From Kineosporiaceae bacterium (lineage in GTDB: Bacteria; Actinomycetota; Actinomycetes; Actinomycetales; Kineosporiaceae), in assembly GCA_016713225.1 (NCBI GenBank), contig JADJPO010000002.1:248001-312000 (forward strand): a DNA stretch of 64,000 nt, given 5' to 3'. Each line of letters opens with the position of its first letter. Position 1 is the stretch's first letter. This document shows, piece by piece, positions 63,701-64,000 of this stretch. Under the pieces are notes generated by a model. The model saw only the letters and a program-made list of their open reading frames with translations, did not search any database and was not told the DNA's origin. Both the position numbers and the translations under genes were made by a program.

Positions 63701-64000
63701 GGAATGCCGTTCGACCGGCAACGCCCCGGCGGCTACACCTGGCTCGCCGACACCCCCCTCGATTCCGAGTACACCGCGATGATCGTGGACGTCGCCCACC
63801 TGCTCGCCATCCACCACCTCACCACCGGCAACCCCGGCGCCGCGCACGCCGCCGCGTCGGTGGCGGCGCAGGCCGCGCCATATGACGACGTCCCGCTGCT
63901 CGACCTGATCGCTGCCTGCGATGCCCTCGGGCTCGCCGCCGAAGCCGAGCTGTACGTCGCCCGGCTCCTCGCCGGACACGACGCCCAATGCATGGACGAC
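60713..64000 (+). CDS. Large LysM and BTAD-domain protein (3' end beyond window)
   Basis: At least 1096 residues. It starts with several membrane segments (RALAAVVVLVAVVAGMPVLL; SDTVLVAVLAAVAYLAWAQF). Two LysM-like domains follow (GTYWDLATVHLGAGERWGEI; EPGDTLSGIAAAHDVADWHR at ~240-265), then a membrane helix near 400 (AALVAAGLGSGFVGGMALLS) and a cytoplasmic region of ~500 residues. It ends in a winged-helix plus BTAD-type domain (RAWNTEVVAYLATRGRALSA; LARLLAG at the edge), as in SARP regulators. It may sense cell wall and control transcription or DNA. It is the last gene visible of the pilus operon. Confidence 0.8.
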   Translation, partial: MRRPLTVLRALAAVVVLVAVVAGMPVLLATTVGNPWHSWPDLIAGDLSDTVLVAVLAAVAYLAWAQFAVAVIVELVAAALRMRRPVRLVGIFPAQQRLAHTLVAAVFALGPLASTPTLAHTIPDAAPTATVATAPAALPSTRTPHTPTAPTPPSYVITAGGPGTYWDLATVHLGAGERWGEIWDLNRGRRQGDGEVMTDPGMLRVGWTVLLPADAAASPSAGAGAAGVGEVVVEPGDTLSGIAAAHDVADWHRLWAANAGSAQPGGKQLTDPDHIEPGWVINVSATEEKPAGAPTARRPRAVPEANGREPRTAATPPAPPANSAPPTTPTHPAAMPTPTLAASPSSPAAASRSVESAPPAATPGSPAVPTAAGQAQPDAAQPEPAPDEVDGLAALVAAGLGSGFVGGMALLSMVKARRQQRRYRAPGRAAPPTPISAVATERAVRSASTRDITWLDEALRGLCRQLAGDPGGRLPDVMAVCLDAVGVELVLAQPVRQTPGDWQARDGGNRWHLARDAATGFDPEHRGRYPAPYPGLVSVGCTPEGHTWLLDLEHIAALALTGDPQRCTDLARYLAAELSQNPWPELVYLTLAGLDDDLVALSPERIQIAQNPTEITRAVRDATRHVQGVHEVIDSIGLGVLPARLLNVAGDTWFPEILILATDAPQEAGLGELLTTLGQGVRTGQVVVVTGADASRVGREWRLEVTADGHLHVPRLGLHLTAHRLTSTAGRELAALLGTAAALDDAPVPAAHGDRDWEQFADAHGGLRPELVTVTPVAASQNGGTRPDDVPHLGLAGAQATSSVLPSPTPTYVATAATTAAEVVALAPAVPEPVTRRVADADSALDADLAAWHDPTRAVPTVRVLGPVQVEAPGTLPAGKPRRAWNTEVVAYLATRGRALSAEQIAADLWPAASGVAGSGRLRQAISVVRTWLGQDPATGQPYLPPAAPGTDGRGGLYRVQGVLVDADLMARLRLRGTTRGADGITDLQAALDLVTGMPFDRQRPGGYTWLADTPLDSEYTAMIVDVAHLLAIHHLTTGNPGAAHAAASVAAQAAPYDDVPLLDLIAACDALGLAAEAELYVARLLAGHDAQCMDD

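Noticed and set aside
13806..64000. Second copy of the tRNA-Ser 3' end (attR)
   Set aside because: I searched for the T-arm and acceptor sequence by eye; the only near match (GGTTCAAACCC at 59388) lacks the rest, so no attR is called.

Overview
The window is very GC-rich actinobacterial DNA: GC-rich codon thirds, many GTG starts, ATGA/GTGA stop-start overlaps, and a upp / TadA-associated protein / tadA / tRNA-Ser neighbourhood. I read it as a chromosome segment (1 to about 13.8 kb) followed by a large integrative and conjugative element (ICE, from about 13.8 kb to beyond the right edge) inserted next to tRNA-Ser(CGA).

Chromosome side. Positions 2-10401 hold a tightly coupled plus-strand operon. 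It encodes a membrane-anchored zinc-ribbon GTPase, small membrane and zinc-ribbon proteins, a papain-like (Tox-PL type) glutamine deamidase with a possible immunity partner, a HerA-like ATPase, an Hsp70 and two tandem vWA proteins. The combination looks like a GTPase-centred conflict or quality-control system. A PH-domain membrane protein, a tiny membrane protein, upp, a TadA-associated protein, tadA and tRNA-Ser follow.

Element, left arm (13.8-31 kb). There is a tyrosine integrase and a frameshifted excisionase. A five-gene cargo cassette follows (radical SAM protein, DEDDh exonuclease, aldo/keto reductase, HTH-TPR regulator, Nudix hydrolase), then a transposase remnant. Next is a type I-E CRISPR-Cas interference operon (cas3-casA-casB-cas7-cas5-cas6e) without cas1 or cas2, leading straight into an array of 33 repeats and 32 spacers. 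cas3, casA and cas6e each carry a frameshift.

Element, middle (31-52 kb). A minus-strand type IV secretion operon (pilin-like, VirB8-like, VirB6-like, SCO6880 family, VirB4-like, VirD4-like, secreted C-terminal-domain protein) is transcribed from 38.8 kb down to 31.5 kb. Then come a DUF4913 protein, a broken trypsin-NTPase-TPR conflict gene with its trypco1-like partner, a MobP-type relaxase with MobC, a repeat-rich candidate oriT or origin region (45.2-45.7 kb), a zinc-ribbon protein, poorly resolved genes, a P4-type primase, a prim-pol protein, a DUF2637-winged-helix protein and a small HTH protein.

Element, right arm (52-64 kb). A plus-strand operon encodes a lipoprotein, a secreted protein and a Tad-type pilus machine (SAF/CpaB, CpaE-like, CpaF/TadA ATPase, TadB, TadC, Flp-like pilin, TadE, TadE/G, TadG), ending in a LysM-BTAD protein that runs off the window.

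Two sequence-level signals stand out. A 28-bp motif recurs in three divergent promoter regions of the element (15.4, 38.8 and 51.9 kb), suggesting common control of excision, conjugation and replication/regulation genes. All recognisable frameshifts (at least 15) fall between 15.3 and 51.3 kb. Many preserve the original stop-start overlaps, so they are either recent decay or indel errors in the assembly.
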